Shown: positions 44,688 to 55,997 of the stretch, in pieces
Numbering within the stretch: position 1 is the first letter of the stretch
How the letters are laid out: the number at the start of each line of letters is the position of its first letter
NCBI GenBank assembly: GCA_905147135.1
Contig: LR990043.1
Location: 7,785,057-7,849,056, forward strand
Length of the DNA stretch: 64,000 bases
Direction: 5' to 3'
Source: Blastobasis lacticolella
Lineage: Eukaryota > Arthropoda > Insecta > Lepidoptera > Blastobasidae
Notes under the pieces: generated by a model
The model's input: only the letters and a program-made list of their open reading frames with translations
What the model was told of the DNA's origin: nothing
Databases searched by the model: none
Position numbers and translations under genes: made by a program

Positions 44688-47600
44688 CTAGTATTTCAGG
44701 CCGCCCAATCCGAGGCCGCCGAGTCCGTCGAGTCCGCCCCAGCCGAGGCCTAGGCCGGGCGCTCCCAGGCCTAGTCCTTTATATCCTAGACCTATTCCTC
44801 CTAAACCTATTCCTTCTAGACCGATGGCGGGGGCTAGAATGGGGGCTTGGATGGCGGCGGGGGCGATGATTTGCTTCGTGATGACTGGGGTCGCGATGAT
44901 CTGTTGGGGGTGTCCCGCGGGGCCTAGGCGTTTGACGACGGCGTTGAAGCCTGACACGGGGTCGGCGACGTATTCTACGACGCGTATGGTGCCATCAGGC
45001 TCAGTGAGGGAGTAGGAGCCTTTGACTACTCCGCCTTCGCGCACCTCGCTCTGGGCCTTGTTGTCGCCGGTTGTGGGGTCGCTCACGGCGTAGTTGAAGT
45101 TGTAGCGCGGGATCGACTGGGGGAAAGGTTGGAATGAGTTGTGGCAAACTGGTGTTATATAGATCGCGTTGGTTGGTCTGGGGTCCGACCGCTTAACTCG
45201 AATTGAAGGCAAACAGTAGCGGCTCGCTAAAACCGCAACCGAAGATGGCGATGCATCGTCCGTTAGTGTTTGCCTTCAATTGAACGGCCCTGGTATTAAT
45301 GGCAATGCGCTTATACATTCATTCATCTTGACGTTAAAGCCCGGTTGCGCTCCTGTGCAACACGCGGAGGCCGGATGTTCGTTTGTTACATTTGACTAAA
45401 TTCAGAAACACCGAGTGAGAGAAAATCAAAGTGGAATGTATACTATTGTATCATGGCTTTTGAAAAGCGGAGCGACGCGTAACATAATATAAGTGATACA
45501 AAAATGGACTTCATTCTATGAGAAATACATTCCTGTTCGATTTGCTCCCACGCTTTTTGTTTCTGAAGTTAGGTTACTGAATTTAGTCGCTGTAAAATTC
45601 GTTCCAATAGAAAAAAATAATTGAGCGCGAAAACGGTAATCCATTTAGCTTTGCGCTTTAAATTATTACTAATACTGAATGTGGTGAGATAGCTACAAAG
45701 GAAAAACATGCCACCAAAAGGGATAGATAGGTACTGTACTGAAGACCCCACGGTCATTATTGTTGCCGCGCTCAATTATTTTGTGTTTTTCTATTGAAAC
45801 ACAGTTTAATTACAGGAAAGAGTGGCACTGGTCTAGTGGAATCGTGCTTGCGAGAGCGATGACCAAGGTAAAGCAATATTCGCAATGGCCAGGAATTAGA
45901 TGGGTGACCGTTTTGTACTTTGTGGCTAATCGAACTTCAACACCGCTCCATAACAAGCTCGCCACTCATTAGGTGTGCCTCCTAATACCGTTGGTGACAG
46001 ATGTTGACCAAGGTCTTCCCGCTGGGGACCCGGAGTCTGGTTGAACAGTTTAGATAGCACAAGTTCGTCGAGTTGCGGAGAATGTCCGCATCTACATGCG
46101 TAAGACAGAAGGCACCAGGGCTTGCGATAGATCTCGACTACCACCTCGGACCCCCAAAGGAACGGGCGCACAAGAAAAAAAACGTCGACCAGTCTGGCAA
46201 GAGCGCTGCGAGCTAGGTCCCAGTAGAATACATAGTTCATGCTAAATGGACTGACGATAGCGTACATTGATCTCTCTGTCTGAACTAATTTGCAAGCGGT
46301 AAAAGCGAAAGATATAAAGAACTTGAAAATGAGAGTTGCTTCGAGAAAAGGATGTATGGCCGTGCTTGTATGACTTGGCGGGGGGCAGTGCCGTGCCCCC
46401 CTGATGGTTGTAACGCTTAAGTGGTACTTTACGCTACAATTTAACGAAATAGAAAAATGTAGAACAGTTTTCATATATTTTTTTATGAAATAATGCCAGC
46501 AATTGACCAAGAGATCAAGGCACGTTCATTTGGAATGAACTATAGAGAATTTTTAAATATAATATTCGTGGTATTTCTGTAGCTTAGAAGGTTGTTCTAC
46601 TTACAACGCTTTCAACTGCTAAGCCGCCGAGCAGTGGTGCCGAGGGCGCCGCCGCGGCGATTCCGAACAGGCAAGCTATCTGGAATTTGCAAATACAAAC
46701 TCAATCCACTACATTGTCTTTATCATCATCACCATCAATTTTAGCCACAGGACGTGCTGCTGGGCATTGGCCGTCCCTACGGAATAACATCTTATTAATA
46801 TAATTATCATATTCTTAACACACGGCATTGGCCGAGTAGAAAAGCACTAACCCTTTACACTCGTGGGTGTCGTACAAGGCGAGTAATGTTTTCGAGGCAA
46901 TATCTATAGTCTCCGCAGGCTGGAAAATGGGCAGCAGCGTTTTCCATTGTTATATTTACAATTGTGCGATCTCCAACCCGCCTGCCAAGCGTGGAGATTA
47001 TGGCAATAAAATCTCTTGCCGAATGCGTAGGCGAGTCTCTTCTATAAATCGCCCCAAGAGGCTCAGAAAATCAACCATAAATTCCACAAGCATAGAAGCA
47101 CATATAGAAGTATAGAAGGCAGCACATCATCATCATCATCTCGGCGTTAAATCCCGGTTGCACTTCCTGCTTTCGGGGTCCGCCTTCCTGCTTTTCTTAG
47201 CCCACTTTGCTCGGTCTTCGGCATCCTTTGTGGTGAGTCTGTTGGCACGCATGTCACTCTTAACGACGTCCAGCCATCGCTTCTTGGGCCGGCCTCTCCT
47301 TCCCGTACCTGGCGGGGGTGGCATGGTCGGACATCTGTTCCCCACACAATTTGCCGGTCTGCGCAAGACGTGACCGTATCATCGAAGGCGGCACTCTTGT
47401 AGCTTGTCCGCGATGTCACGGACATGAAGGCTACCGCGAACGCGGGCGTTCCGCACGCGATCTGTGCGGGAAACCCCACACATCCACCGCAGCATCTTCA
47501 AAGGCAGCACATCAACCTACCCTATTTAGACTTTGGTCTCCGGTTTTGAGGTGGGTAGGTTGTTGTCCTGCCTTCTGTACAATGGCAATTTGTAACGAAA

Positions 47601-47977
47601 ATATAGGGAGCTGCGATGCCACACAGTGAGAAACAAACTATGTATAAAGCACAGCTAAAAATCAAGATTTAATATATAACGAAAAGACTTGCAAGTTGCA
47701 CTATTAGTTACGTTATTAGCAAGAATAGTAGAAACTCTTTATTGCATCAAATAAAAGTAATGTAAAATAGATTGCAAAGGCGGACTTATTCTACAATGGG
47801 TTGTCTTACAGCTAACCTAAGAAAAACCGAAAGGAGCTTTAACGCGCGGTGGAGTCAATAATGAGTACCTATACTATAGATACAAAGTAAATTTATCTAA
47901 TCTAAATAAATAAATGGAAAATAATATATATATTAGTCATAGAAAAGTTAAGATCTTACCGCGACGTGGCTGAACAT
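44688..47977 (-). CDS. RR-2 cuticle protein (chitin_bind_4)
   Basis: Three minus-strand exons encode 173 residues: 47977-47960 (MFSHVA), 46679-46605 and 45116-44688. Introns are GT-AG, phase 0. The signal peptide spans exons 1-2 ([20 protein letters not shown]). The Rebers-Riddiford domain opens exon 3: [18 protein letters not shown], then [20 protein letters not shown] and [17 protein letters not shown], matching the RR-2 pattern of hard-cuticle proteins that bind chitin in the extracellular matrix. The tail is Ala/Pro/Ile then Gly/Leu-rich ([12 protein letters not shown]), ending in Tyr, as in many family members. A very short first exon split inside the signal peptide is typical of insect cuticle genes. 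Intron 1 holds LINE and SINE-like inserts, intron 2 a 5S-derived SINE and a foldback repeat. A longer upstream frame in exon 3 is intron read-through. It converges tail-to-tail with ATP13A1. Confidence 0.95.
45201..45281. repeat. Foldback repeat in cuticle-gene intron 2
   Basis: AATTGAAGGCAAAC (45201-45214) and GTTTGCCTTCAATT (45268-45281) are perfect 14-bp inverted arms around a 53-bp spacer whose outer bases also partly pair. It could be a tiny MITE or hairpin-forming intron element. Confidence 0.6.
45817..46040 (+). mobile_element. 5S-rRNA-derived SINE
   Basis: It carries AGAGTGGCACTGGTCTAGTG, a 5S-like core at 45850-45910 (GCGATGACCAAGGTAAAGCA .. AGATGGGTGACCG), and the body CAAGCTCGCCACTCATTAGG .. 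GTTGACCAAGGTCTTCCCGC. It is the best second copy of the family at 31728-31920, and it is longer at the 3' end (GGGGACCCGGAGTCTGG). Confidence 0.72.
46728..46790 (-). mobile_element. LINE 3' tail fragment
   Basis: On the minus strand it reads GGACGGCCAATGCCCAGCAG, then CACGTCCTGTGGC, and a GATGGTGATGATG tail, the end of an RTE-type LINE. It lies in cuticle intron 1. Confidence 0.5.
46815..47010 (+). mobile_element. Short RTE-derived element, truncated
   Basis: It carries ACTCGTGGGTGTCGTACAAG, AATGGGCAGCAGCGTTTTCC and CCAAGCGTGGAGATTATGGC, as in 24956-25213, but is 5'-altered and lacks the usual 3' end. Confidence 0.65.
47125..47500 (-). mobile_element. LINE C-terminal and 3' end
   Basis: The minus strand encodes [33 protein letters not shown] and [18 protein letters not shown], then ends GCAACCGGGATTTAACGCCG and (GATGAT)n. 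It is diverged from the other LINE pieces. Its 3' tail is shared with the SINEs at 48835, 50054 and 51253. Confidence 0.8.
47511..47940. other. Cuticle-gene intron 1 remainder
   Basis: AT-rich intron DNA with no exon or recognised repeat. Confidence 0.5.
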
Positions 47978-48028
47978 CTTCGGTTTGGTGGGGTCTGTAC
48001 GTTAGATAGCACACGCTTCAACGAATGC

Positions 48029-48063
48029 AATGATTCCGTCTAGTCCTGTAACGCAGTTTTATA
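48029..48063 (-). promoter_or_regulatory. TATA box and initiator of the cuticle gene
   Basis: On the minus strand TATAAAA (48063-48057) is followed by a TCATT initiator (48033-48029) placing the probable start at about 48031, 32 bp downstream of the TATA box. This leaves a 54-base leader before the ATG at 47977. Sharp TATA-Inr promoters are usual for insect cuticle genes. Confidence 0.7.
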
Positions 48064-48834
48064 CAGGCGCAGGGCAAGTTTGTTAATTCTCTGTTTTCCT
48101 TCACGGTGATTGGGCATACACTTAGTTATGCGAAGTAAGTACGTACGATTTTCGTAACTTCTCTTGGAGCTAGCCGGCCGCCGATTGGTGCATTAGTAAT
48201 ATGATTTAATTGTTTCATCAGATCGTTCTACGAGTCCTTCGTGGTGCGCTCGAAGCTTAATCCATTCGCCGTTTAACGCAGTACTTAAAGGCGAGTTTCG
48301 CTTGACGACACATCGTCGTCATGTTTCGTCATTATTTATTTAGAATAGATAAACCAAAACCATCCCTAAAATAAAATGTTTTGAAGATTCCAATTCAAAA
48401 TATCTGTCTGTGAAAGATTTGCTTATGGCAAAAAATTCTGTGACGATTGCTTACAAGGTCATGTGCGCACAACGTTTGCTTGCCGACGACGACTAGGTGT
48501 CGTCTAGATAGGTTGAGGAATGAGGCACAATTTGCCTAAATTGTTGTTTTGATGGACCGTAGACCACATTGTTATTTAACGGTTTAATTAAACTTGTATT
48601 GTAAAACGTATTATAGCCGTATTTACTAAATTCAAAAAATTATAAATACTCAAACTGTACAGGCAGCTTAAAACGAGGCTCCAACGACATCAGCTTTAAT
48701 GTAAAAAAAATTGTGAAACAAATAATTTTTTTAACCTTTAAAGGTCCAGTACAGCGAACCCGACATTGTTGATAATTTGGCATAGGAAATAAAAAAGGGA
48801 CTGTTCTTAATAAAAGAAAGTAAACAAAAAATAT
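48064..48834. other. Upstream region of the cuticle gene
   Basis: It should contain stage-specific control sites for the cuticle gene, but I cannot point to a certain one. No exon or clear transposon is seen. Confidence 0.4.
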
Positions 48835-49200
48835 AATCTTGGCGTTAATGTCCCGGTTGTGCTCTCGCGCACGAGGGCCCAGTGTCCGCCCTGACCATGA
48901 TCCAGGGTTTGGCAGATTAGGTAATTACAGTGGAGCGACTGCCATCTGACCTCCGGGAATAGTAGCAGGGGCTATCAGGAGAACCTGACCAGATTGGATC
49001 ATGGTTACACATTCTGTCGCTTAAATGTGCAGGTTTCATCATGATGTTTTCCCTCACCGTAAGAGCATCGGTTAGCATTCAACTAATGTACCTACATAAC
49101 TCAGAAAAGGGTCATTGGCACATTATCGTAGTGGTAATCGAACCCGCGGTACCTCTCGCTTACGGGTCGGATACCTTAACCACTGTGCAAAAGAAGGAGA
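48835..49200 (-). mobile_element. tRNA-derived SINE, copy 1
   Basis: In minus orientation the head near 49200-49130 includes CGGGTTCGATTACCAC-like B-box text; the body has CGGTGAGGGAAAACATCATG and GTAACCATGATCCAATCTGG; the tail has GGGCGGACACTGGG and ACCGGGACATTAACGCCAAG. It is diverged from copies at 50054 and 51253. Confidence 0.72.
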
Positions 49201-49204
49201 GGAG

Positions 49205-50050
49205 CGCAAGCTCGGTGTATTTGTCATTTTTGCACATCTAAGTAGGTAGAACTACTTTCTACTTATTCGGTTCCTGCCCCAATCTCGATAGTATTTCTGT
49301 ATCCTAGCTGCCCGTAATGGTGGACTTGAGTCTCTTGAGTTTCTATGTATGGTGTTGCACTTTCTTGAATTTCATCAGCTACATCAGAAATATTGACAGT
49401 GAAATGGTTGGAATAATTTTTTTTTAGGAATAATGTTGTTCTGTACTTCCTCTTTAATGTTTACTTGATGTATTGCTTCCAGTGGTCTTCGGACCACCCG
49501 ATAAGAACCGCTCTTCTAGAGTTTTTGTATACGTAACTGTATATTAGAATTAGGTAAGTGTAAATCACTGACGAATGTTGCATAAGTCATGACTTTAGCT
49601 TACCGCTCATAAAGAAGAGAGTTTGCTGACTGCGTCGTGAAGAAGACGAGACCCTGTCCTGTCAAACGGTGGAAGTGTTGCGTAGGCGCATGCACTTGGT
49701 TCATGTTTACCCTACCCTCAGAGGTACCCTACTAAAGGATTATAGAGCCAAAGCCACACTAGCTGCCCTTTGAAAGGTCTATGAACGTCTTAAGATACTA
49801 ATAGACTTCTGGAAAGAGCTGGGCTGGCTATCATAGCCGGTTCTCAATCACGTATAAAGGACCGACTTTGTGTCTAAATATGGAAAATTGGATCCCCTAA
49901 CCTTAACCTAAACCTAACTCAGAGAACAGTCACATAAGCGCAGCTACACACATCTGTAACGACCAGAATTCTACCCATATCTTCGAAAATGAATAGATCA
50001 TAATCTTTTTAATCATTCAATTCGTAAATTTTCATCTAATTATAATAAAT
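49205..50050. other. Intergenic DNA
   Basis: No gene is supported. A short CCTAACCTTAACCTAAACCT run at 49897-49920 resembles insect telomere units but is too short and irregular. Confidence 0.5.
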
Positions 50051-50053
50051 AAC

Positions 50054-50389
50054 AATCATCTTAGCTTTAATGTCCCGGTTGCGCTCTCTAGGACGAGAGC
50101 CCGGGGTCCGCCTTGACCTTGATCCAGGATTTGGCGTAATTACAGTGGAGCGACTACCATCTGACCTCCGTGACCCTGCTACCAGGGGATCCTGACCAGA
50201 TTGGATCGTGGTTACAAATTCAGTTGCCTGAATTTGCAGGTTTCATCACGATGTTTTCCCTCACCGTAAGAGCATCTTTTAGAATTCAACTAACGTACAT
50301 TCATTGGTACATGGCCGCAACGGGATTCGAACCCAGTACCTCTCGCTTACGAGTCTGATACTCAACCGCCCAACCACAGACGCTCTGAA
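50054..50389 (-). mobile_element. tRNA-derived SINE, copy 2 (best preserved)
   Basis: On the minus strand the 5' head reads CGTCTGTGGTTGGGCGGTTG (A box) and TACTGGGTTCGAATCCCGTT (B box GGTTCGAATCC), a tRNA-like Pol III promoter. The body follows, and the 3' tail GGCGGACCCCGGGCTCTCGT .. GCGCAACCGGGACATTAAAG .. GATGATTG matches the LINE end at 47125-47180. Confidence 0.85.
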
Positions 50390-50644
50390 TTTTCATCTAA
50401 TTACTTAATCTAATTAAGTAGGTACCTAATTCAATGCGTGTTTATGTGTCGGAAGTATTTACCTGATACATACATACATACATGAAAGGCATACAAAGTC
50501 GCGAACTAAGGATACTGATGTAACAACGAAATTAACTTGCTAATACCGTTCACTTAGACCTAGCAATAGTAGCAATCTACAACGTAAGTTAACTAGTATA
50601 GTATTACCTAAATATAGTTCTTAGGTACCTATACTATAAATCAA

Positions 50645-50830
50645 CAACCCACAACAGTCCACTGCTGGACATGACCTTCTTTCACATCAGTAGAGGGCTT
50701 TGCCATAATCTCCACGCTTGGCAGGCGGGTTGGAGATCTGTATTTAAAATGCACAACAGAAAATGCTGCTGCCAATTTTCTGGTCTAGACTAGATGGTTC
50801 TAAGCTTCTAATAGATCTTTTACATGCTCA
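50645..50830 (-). mobile_element. Short RTE-derived element, diverged
   Basis: It contains CAGTCCACTGCTGGACATGA and GCCATAATCTCCACGCTTGG, the two ends of the RTE family brought close together, in minus orientation. The 5' end is lost. Confidence 0.6.
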
Positions 50831-50944
50831 TAATTTAACATTCGTGAAATGCAGTCACGATTTTTTCTAGCGAGTTCAATGACCTTAATCGGTTTTGACA
50901 GCAACAAACAGCAGCTATACTCGTACATAAGGTAGGATATGGTA

Positions 50945-51130
50945 TCAGATGGTAGGACTATGTCAGCCTGAGGTGTCCGCCTGGGTCAGTACCACTGCCT
51001 TGTCTATTTCTGCCGCCAAGCAACAATGCATGCATTATTGTTTCGCCGGTAGTGTTTCGGTTTGAAGGATAATTTTGTAATGTGCAATTAGCCAATTACA
51101 TGTATGAGGCATAAGACAACGCACCTGCAG
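50945..51130 (+). mobile_element. Dispersed repeat of lepidopteran type
   Basis: GTCCGCCTGGGTCAGTACCA, CTGCCTTGTCTATTTCTGCC and GTGTTTCGGTTTGAAGG form a string I know from many lepidopteran genomes. Its class is not certain. Confidence 0.5.
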
Positions 51131-51252
51131 TTCTGCATGTTTGTTACTTGCTACCTGAATGCATGTATATTTGATGCTATAGTTTCCGTTTACTCATACC
51201 GTCATTTATTTTAATAAGCCACGTCGTCAATTGTAGGGGTATATTTCTTTTT

Positions 51253-51535
51253 CATCTTGGCCCGGTTGTGCCATCGAGCACAAAGGCCCGGGGTCCGCTT
51301 TGACCATGATCCAGGATTTGGCAGGTCAGGTAATTACAGTGGAGCGACTGCCGTCTGATCTCCATGACCCTGCTAACAAGGGAAACTGACCAGATTGGAT
51401 CATGGTTACACATCCAGTCGCCTGAATGTGCAGGTTTCATCACGATGTTTTCCCTCACCGTAAGAGCATCGGTTAGTATTCAACTAATGTACATAACTCA
51501 GAAAACAGTCATTGGTACATGGCCGGAGCGGGATG
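51253..51535 (-). mobile_element. tRNA-derived SINE, copy 3, 5'-truncated
   Basis: Body and 3' tail match copy 2 (GCGGACCCCGGGCCTTTGTG .. CACAACCGGGCC). The head stops near the B box, consistent with 5' truncation during retroposition. Confidence 0.78.
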
Positions 51536-51924
51536 TACCATGTACGTTATGGGTAAATCCAAAACACTTCGGAAACATGCATCTTATTTTATGATGATGA
51601 TGTACATGAAAAATATGTAACGTAGGGTAGCTTTATGCTACAGGAAAACCAAGAAATGCTTAAGAAACTTCCATCTTTAGTAGGTAACGTTCCTATAGGA
51701 CGTGATGACCACTCACCTCAGTGTTGCCTGAAAGCAACACTCCTTATATTTGTAATTTACTTTTTAATTTTAAAAAAATCAAAAATCCTATTATTCGTGT
51801 TTTTTTGTTTTTTTGTTATCATTCCCAATTCAAAAAATCTTTTGGAATATCATTTTAGAAACAGGCGCGCGTGTACGACTCGAGTGTTTTTGAGCGCCTG
51901 AGTAGTTTAATTTTCTCATGTTAT

Positions 51925-52085
51925 TGTCAACATCACCTCAAAACTTCGCCCTATTAGTATCCTGCCAGCTTTATCCAAGGTTGTAGAGATAGCTAGGTCC
52001 AGGCTACAGTTGGGCCCGTCACATCTAGAAAGTAATGCCATTATTCCTGCATTACAATCTGGACAGGCGCGGATCCAGCCAGTAA
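51925..52085 (+). mobile_element. LINE reverse transcriptase fragment (CR1/jockey-like)
   Basis: The plus strand encodes FRPISILPALSKVVEI (about 51944-51990), the motif that opens the reverse transcriptase domain in CR1/jockey elements. Downstream text fits SGQ.-type continuation before it breaks off. Confidence 0.6.
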
Positions 52086-52200
52086 AAAAGGTAGTGGGCA
52101 AGAAATCCTGAAAATCAGTCAAGTACTAGTCTTATTCTGCAGCAAAGTGTTTGGGGGTCTTGCTATAGATATTCGCAATGGTACAACCGTACCCTGGTAC

Positions 52201-52681
52201 AATGAGGAGTTTTCCAGTAGGTATTGATAGTTGGTTTAAAAAAGCATCAATAGATGGCGCTCCTACAATTTTGGTAATCTTTTTTTAATCTGTATGATGG
52301 AGGCAGTGATTTCATGCAGCCAACTAAAACTAAACTTAAAAATAAAATGTTTATTGATATAAACATAACTGTTAAAGGAAGAACGAAATGTAAAAAAAAA
52401 TATTTATAGAAGTTGGCAGATATAAACATAACTGTTAAAGGAAGAACGAAATGTAAAAAAAAATATTTATAGAAGTTGGCACTATGTTCCATTATTATTA
52501 CAACCTCTAAAATGGTTGAAAACTATTGACAAATACAATATTATCCAATACAACGTACCCAGTGTTTATATCCTGCTTGCTAAGAACCTATTTCAAGCGA
52601 TTATCAATTACCAAAATTGTCGGGGCGCCATCTAGTGAGTGGTTAGGAATGCTTTAGATACCTATTGGAAAACTGCTCATT
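52201..52681. mobile_element. AATGAGGAGTTTTCC-family MITE with 63-bp tandem duplication
   Basis: Both ends are present: AATGAGGAGTTTTCCAGTAG at the left and the mirror AATGAGCAGTTTTCCAATAG at the right. Inside, a 63-bp unit containing AACATAACTGTTAAAGGAAG and ending AGAAGTTGGC (52408-52417, 52471-52480) is duplicated head to tail. GTAC flanks both sides. Confidence 0.78.
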
Positions 52682-52689
52682 GTACCCGG

Positions 52690-53059
52690 TCTACCCTACC
52701 TACATTCACGGATACAGGCATAAACACGCACAAATTATCTACACACGCAGCACTGCTTGCTTGAAATTATGAGCGTCAATAAATTATATCGTACATACGT
52801 TAAGTATTCAAGGACAGCTCTGTACGAAAATGTAATGTACGTTTTTTTTTATTACGGCCTTCAGCTAATTATAAGCTCAGTAAGGAAGGAAGAAGCGGGC
52901 GCAGCGAGCCCCAATTTTTTGACGTATTTTTAACAATTTAAAGCTGGGAAAAGTGGTATAAATAACAAATAGTAGTATAAATCAAAGAACATGGCACTTC
53001 AAAGCTGGGTGTAATGATAAGAAAACCAACTTTTCTATACAATGATAGTCTTGGCCCTC
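52690..53059. other. Intergenic DNA
   Basis: No gene or repeat with clear limits is seen between the two MITEs. Confidence 0.45.
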
Positions 53060-53447
53060 AATGCGCAGTTTTCCAATAGGTATTTAAAGCATTCCTAACC
53101 ACTCCGTAGATGGCGCCCCGACAATTTTGGTAATTGATAATCGCTTGAAATAGGTTCTTAGCAAAGAGGATAGAAACACTGGGTACGATGTATTGGATAA
53201 TATTGTATTTATCAATAGTTTTCAACAATTTTAGAGGTTGTAATAAATTAAAACAAACATCAATTTGACTGAGTTAATTAATTTCATGGACACTAGGATC
53301 AAGAATGGATGCAATACAAATATGAAAGGTTTGTATTAAAATACATTTCGTCGAACCTTTTAGTAAAAAATTACCAAAATTGTAGGACCGCCATCTATTG
53401 ATGCTTTTTGAAACCAATTGACAATACCTACTGGAAAACTCCTCATT
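53060..53447. mobile_element. AATGAGGAGTTTTCC-family MITE, centre replaced
   Basis: Both ends are recognisable (left AATGCGCAGTTTTCCAATAG with a mutation; right mirror AATGAGGAGTTTTCCAGTAG). About 53250-53365 differs from other copies, so the centre was deleted or replaced. Confidence 0.72.
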
Positions 53448-55997
53448 AGGATTGTGTGTGGTCATGCCCATTGTGCCCACAGAGCTGGACCCGTGCTTGA
53501 ATCTGGATTCCGCGCTAAACACAGTAGATAGGAACTGCCACTGCATTACTCATTATAACAGACGATATACGTACCATCGGTTTAGTAATTACTCAATAAA
53601 CTGATGATGTTATCATAACATCGTTTAAGGGTTGTAGTACAATCTGGTATTGTGACATTTCACTAGGGTCTTTGACTGCGTTGACATCCCGCTTTTTAAT
53701 CGATCAACTTCAAAAACGGAGGAGGTTCTCAATAAAATTTGTCGGAGGCTTTTTATTTTTTTATGTAGGCTCGAAGTAGCCAGGACGGATTTGGAAAATT
53801 ATTGTTTTGTTTAAACGGGTGTAACAGTTCTTCCCAGGATGTCTCATGGTCATCAGATCAGTATCTGATGATGGAACCCTGGTAAAATCGTGGGCAACCC
53901 TTGAAAATTTTAGGCACATATGGGGTGTTTGGTACGTTATACGTCTATATTTTTACAGAATTATTTAAAGATTATTAATTAGAGGATTACAACATACATG
54001 CAACATACATTTCCTAAGAAATGTGAATTATCGAAAAATAATTTTACACATTTCCTAAATTGGCTCGCCATATACCTACAATTTCGAGATTTCACACATT
54101 TCCTGTAACATATACCTACACAAATTTTAATTACATTCATATAAAAGACTTCAACGAGGGCGTCGCTCACGTTGAACTATTTTGTGTAAAAAGTCAACAT
54201 TTTCTTCTAACTATATTTTATAATTTAATTATTTATGATGTGGTTGTATGTTTTTAGCTAAGTTATACAAAACTGTGAATGTTAGAGCGTTGAAGCTTTT
54301 TCAACATTTTCACACCACCTGGACAATGATCAATTTTATAGATGTCATGAAATGTCAAGCATGGCCTTGTTACTCGTAGAAATAATGTTGTATGAAATTT
54401 CCAAGGGAAATAATTTAAACGTTCAAATTCATATGAATATTCTGAGTAATCACAACAAACTTTTTTTTCTTTTCTCACTATGATAAAAAAGCGCGATTGC
54501 AAATAGTGCATAGAACAAAAAAATGTATACAGAAGAAATTATTGCAGAATCCTAGACTTATCAAATTAAGCAAATGAAAAAAATCAGGAAATGTTTCATG
54601 TAATAATTGCAAATCCCTTCCAAATTTTATGTTTACGTAGACAAAAATGATTTGACACCGGAGTTTGTTGAATCAGACGCTGTAATTGGCTTCTGGTATT
54701 TACCTATTGTCTCATATATGGTGTAGTATTCACTTCTGGGACAAAGCTGTATTAGTCTTGGGCGGTTTGAACCCCTCGCTTCACTTATGACTCTACATAT
54801 GTCCGTCGCTTCGCTCTAGGGAACCTACATTATTGGTTGGAGTTTGTGCTACTTCATTGTAAAAACAACCAAAGTTATAACTTCTTGCAAATCAATTAGT
54901 ATGATGAAGACTTTTTGCAGATCAGACGTCAGGTCGTCGCCCTTCAGAGAACGCTGATCCTAATATAATGTTATATGGAGGTATTTTCCGATCTGCTACT
55001 TAGTTGCTTGAACAAGGCTGGCTTTTATAAATCCATCCCACGGCCGCTGATGAGTGTAGTTGTCGCATTACGCCAGTTCTACGACCTGGGTGTGGCATCG
55101 GGTGTACGCGGTTGAAAATAGAACTTTTATCAAATTTCTACGGAAGCCGTGCTTTTTAATGCGGAGTCTTAGGGCAGAGGTTTTGACCGTATTCGTAAGG
55201 GGTATTACATGGTTGAAATGATTGATATTTGAATTTTAAATGATTGAATAATGATTTAGAATTTTGAATAGAAAGAGATCACCTCCTTGCAAACTTACCA
55301 TAATTACAAAGTGAAATGAAAACCCATTGTCAAATATAACGAAAATAAAATACGAATTACCTGTCTAGCAACAATAATTATTTGCATAAATAAGCAGCAT
55401 TATTCATGAATGCATTCAAGTATAAGGTAGGTACATGTTAGGAAAATGTGTTAAATATTTATGCTTAATGTGCCAACAATAATGTGCATTTGGACAAAGA
55501 ATTTTGTTGATTGCTAATTTGTGAAATGACGCATGGAATGCTAATTATTTTTTTATAATCCACTTTGTAGGTACACGTAGATTTAGTGCTGTATGTGGCG
55601 AGTAATGTTTCAATTTAATCACTTAGCATTGATTGAATAGACTTGGAGCAATTATATTTTCCACGTCTGTTCTCGATCTATTTGTGTAAGGATACTATCT
55701 ACAACTCCATGTAGTACCTACCTACTTACCTACTTTTTACTTGATCGAAAGGCAAGCATCAATACAAATTAATATGTATAGGTGTCACCGTAAGATTGTT
55801 AAGAACCGTTAGTTTATAATCATGCGCGAGATTATTTGATCAAACGCTTTCAAATAAACCTCATTTGTCAAATTATGTCAAGTTATGAGCGAACAGATGA
55901 ACATACACATACCTACATACCGGTCAAAATCACAACTTAACCCTCCTTTCTGCACAAAGTCAGAAAAAAATGATATAAGGTTCAAGTAGCGACCTTA
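53448..55997. other. Intergenic DNA with scattered repeat remnants
   Basis: No gene is supported. At about 53680-53790 the text CAACTTCAAAAACGGAGGAG .. TCTCAATAAAATTTGTCGGA .. TTTTTATGTAGG is a dispersed repeat tail I associate with Lepidoptera. The rest is AT-rich. Frames at 53979-54511 are short and unrecognised. Confidence 0.5.

Noticed and set aside
44824..45015. Plus-strand frame opposite the cuticle gene
   Set aside because: A shadow of the GC-rich cuticle exon; no family signature.
45117..45212. Upstream extension of the cuticle frame ([10 protein letters not shown]...)
   Set aside because: It runs through a clear acceptor (TTTCCCCCAG) and lacks a signal peptide; the spliced model supplies one with matching phase.
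45926..46510. 194-codon minus-strand frame
   Set aside because: It overlaps the 5S-derived SINE on the opposite strand and lies in intron 2 of the cuticle gene; no family motif.
49895..49922. Interstitial telomere repeat (CCTAA)n
   Set aside because: Only a few irregular units (CCTAACCTTAACCTAAACCT); not a telomeric tract.
50310..50389. tRNA gene
   Set aside because: A and B boxes are present but the text is the head of a repeated SINE with body and LINE-type tail; no acceptor-stem pairing could be drawn.
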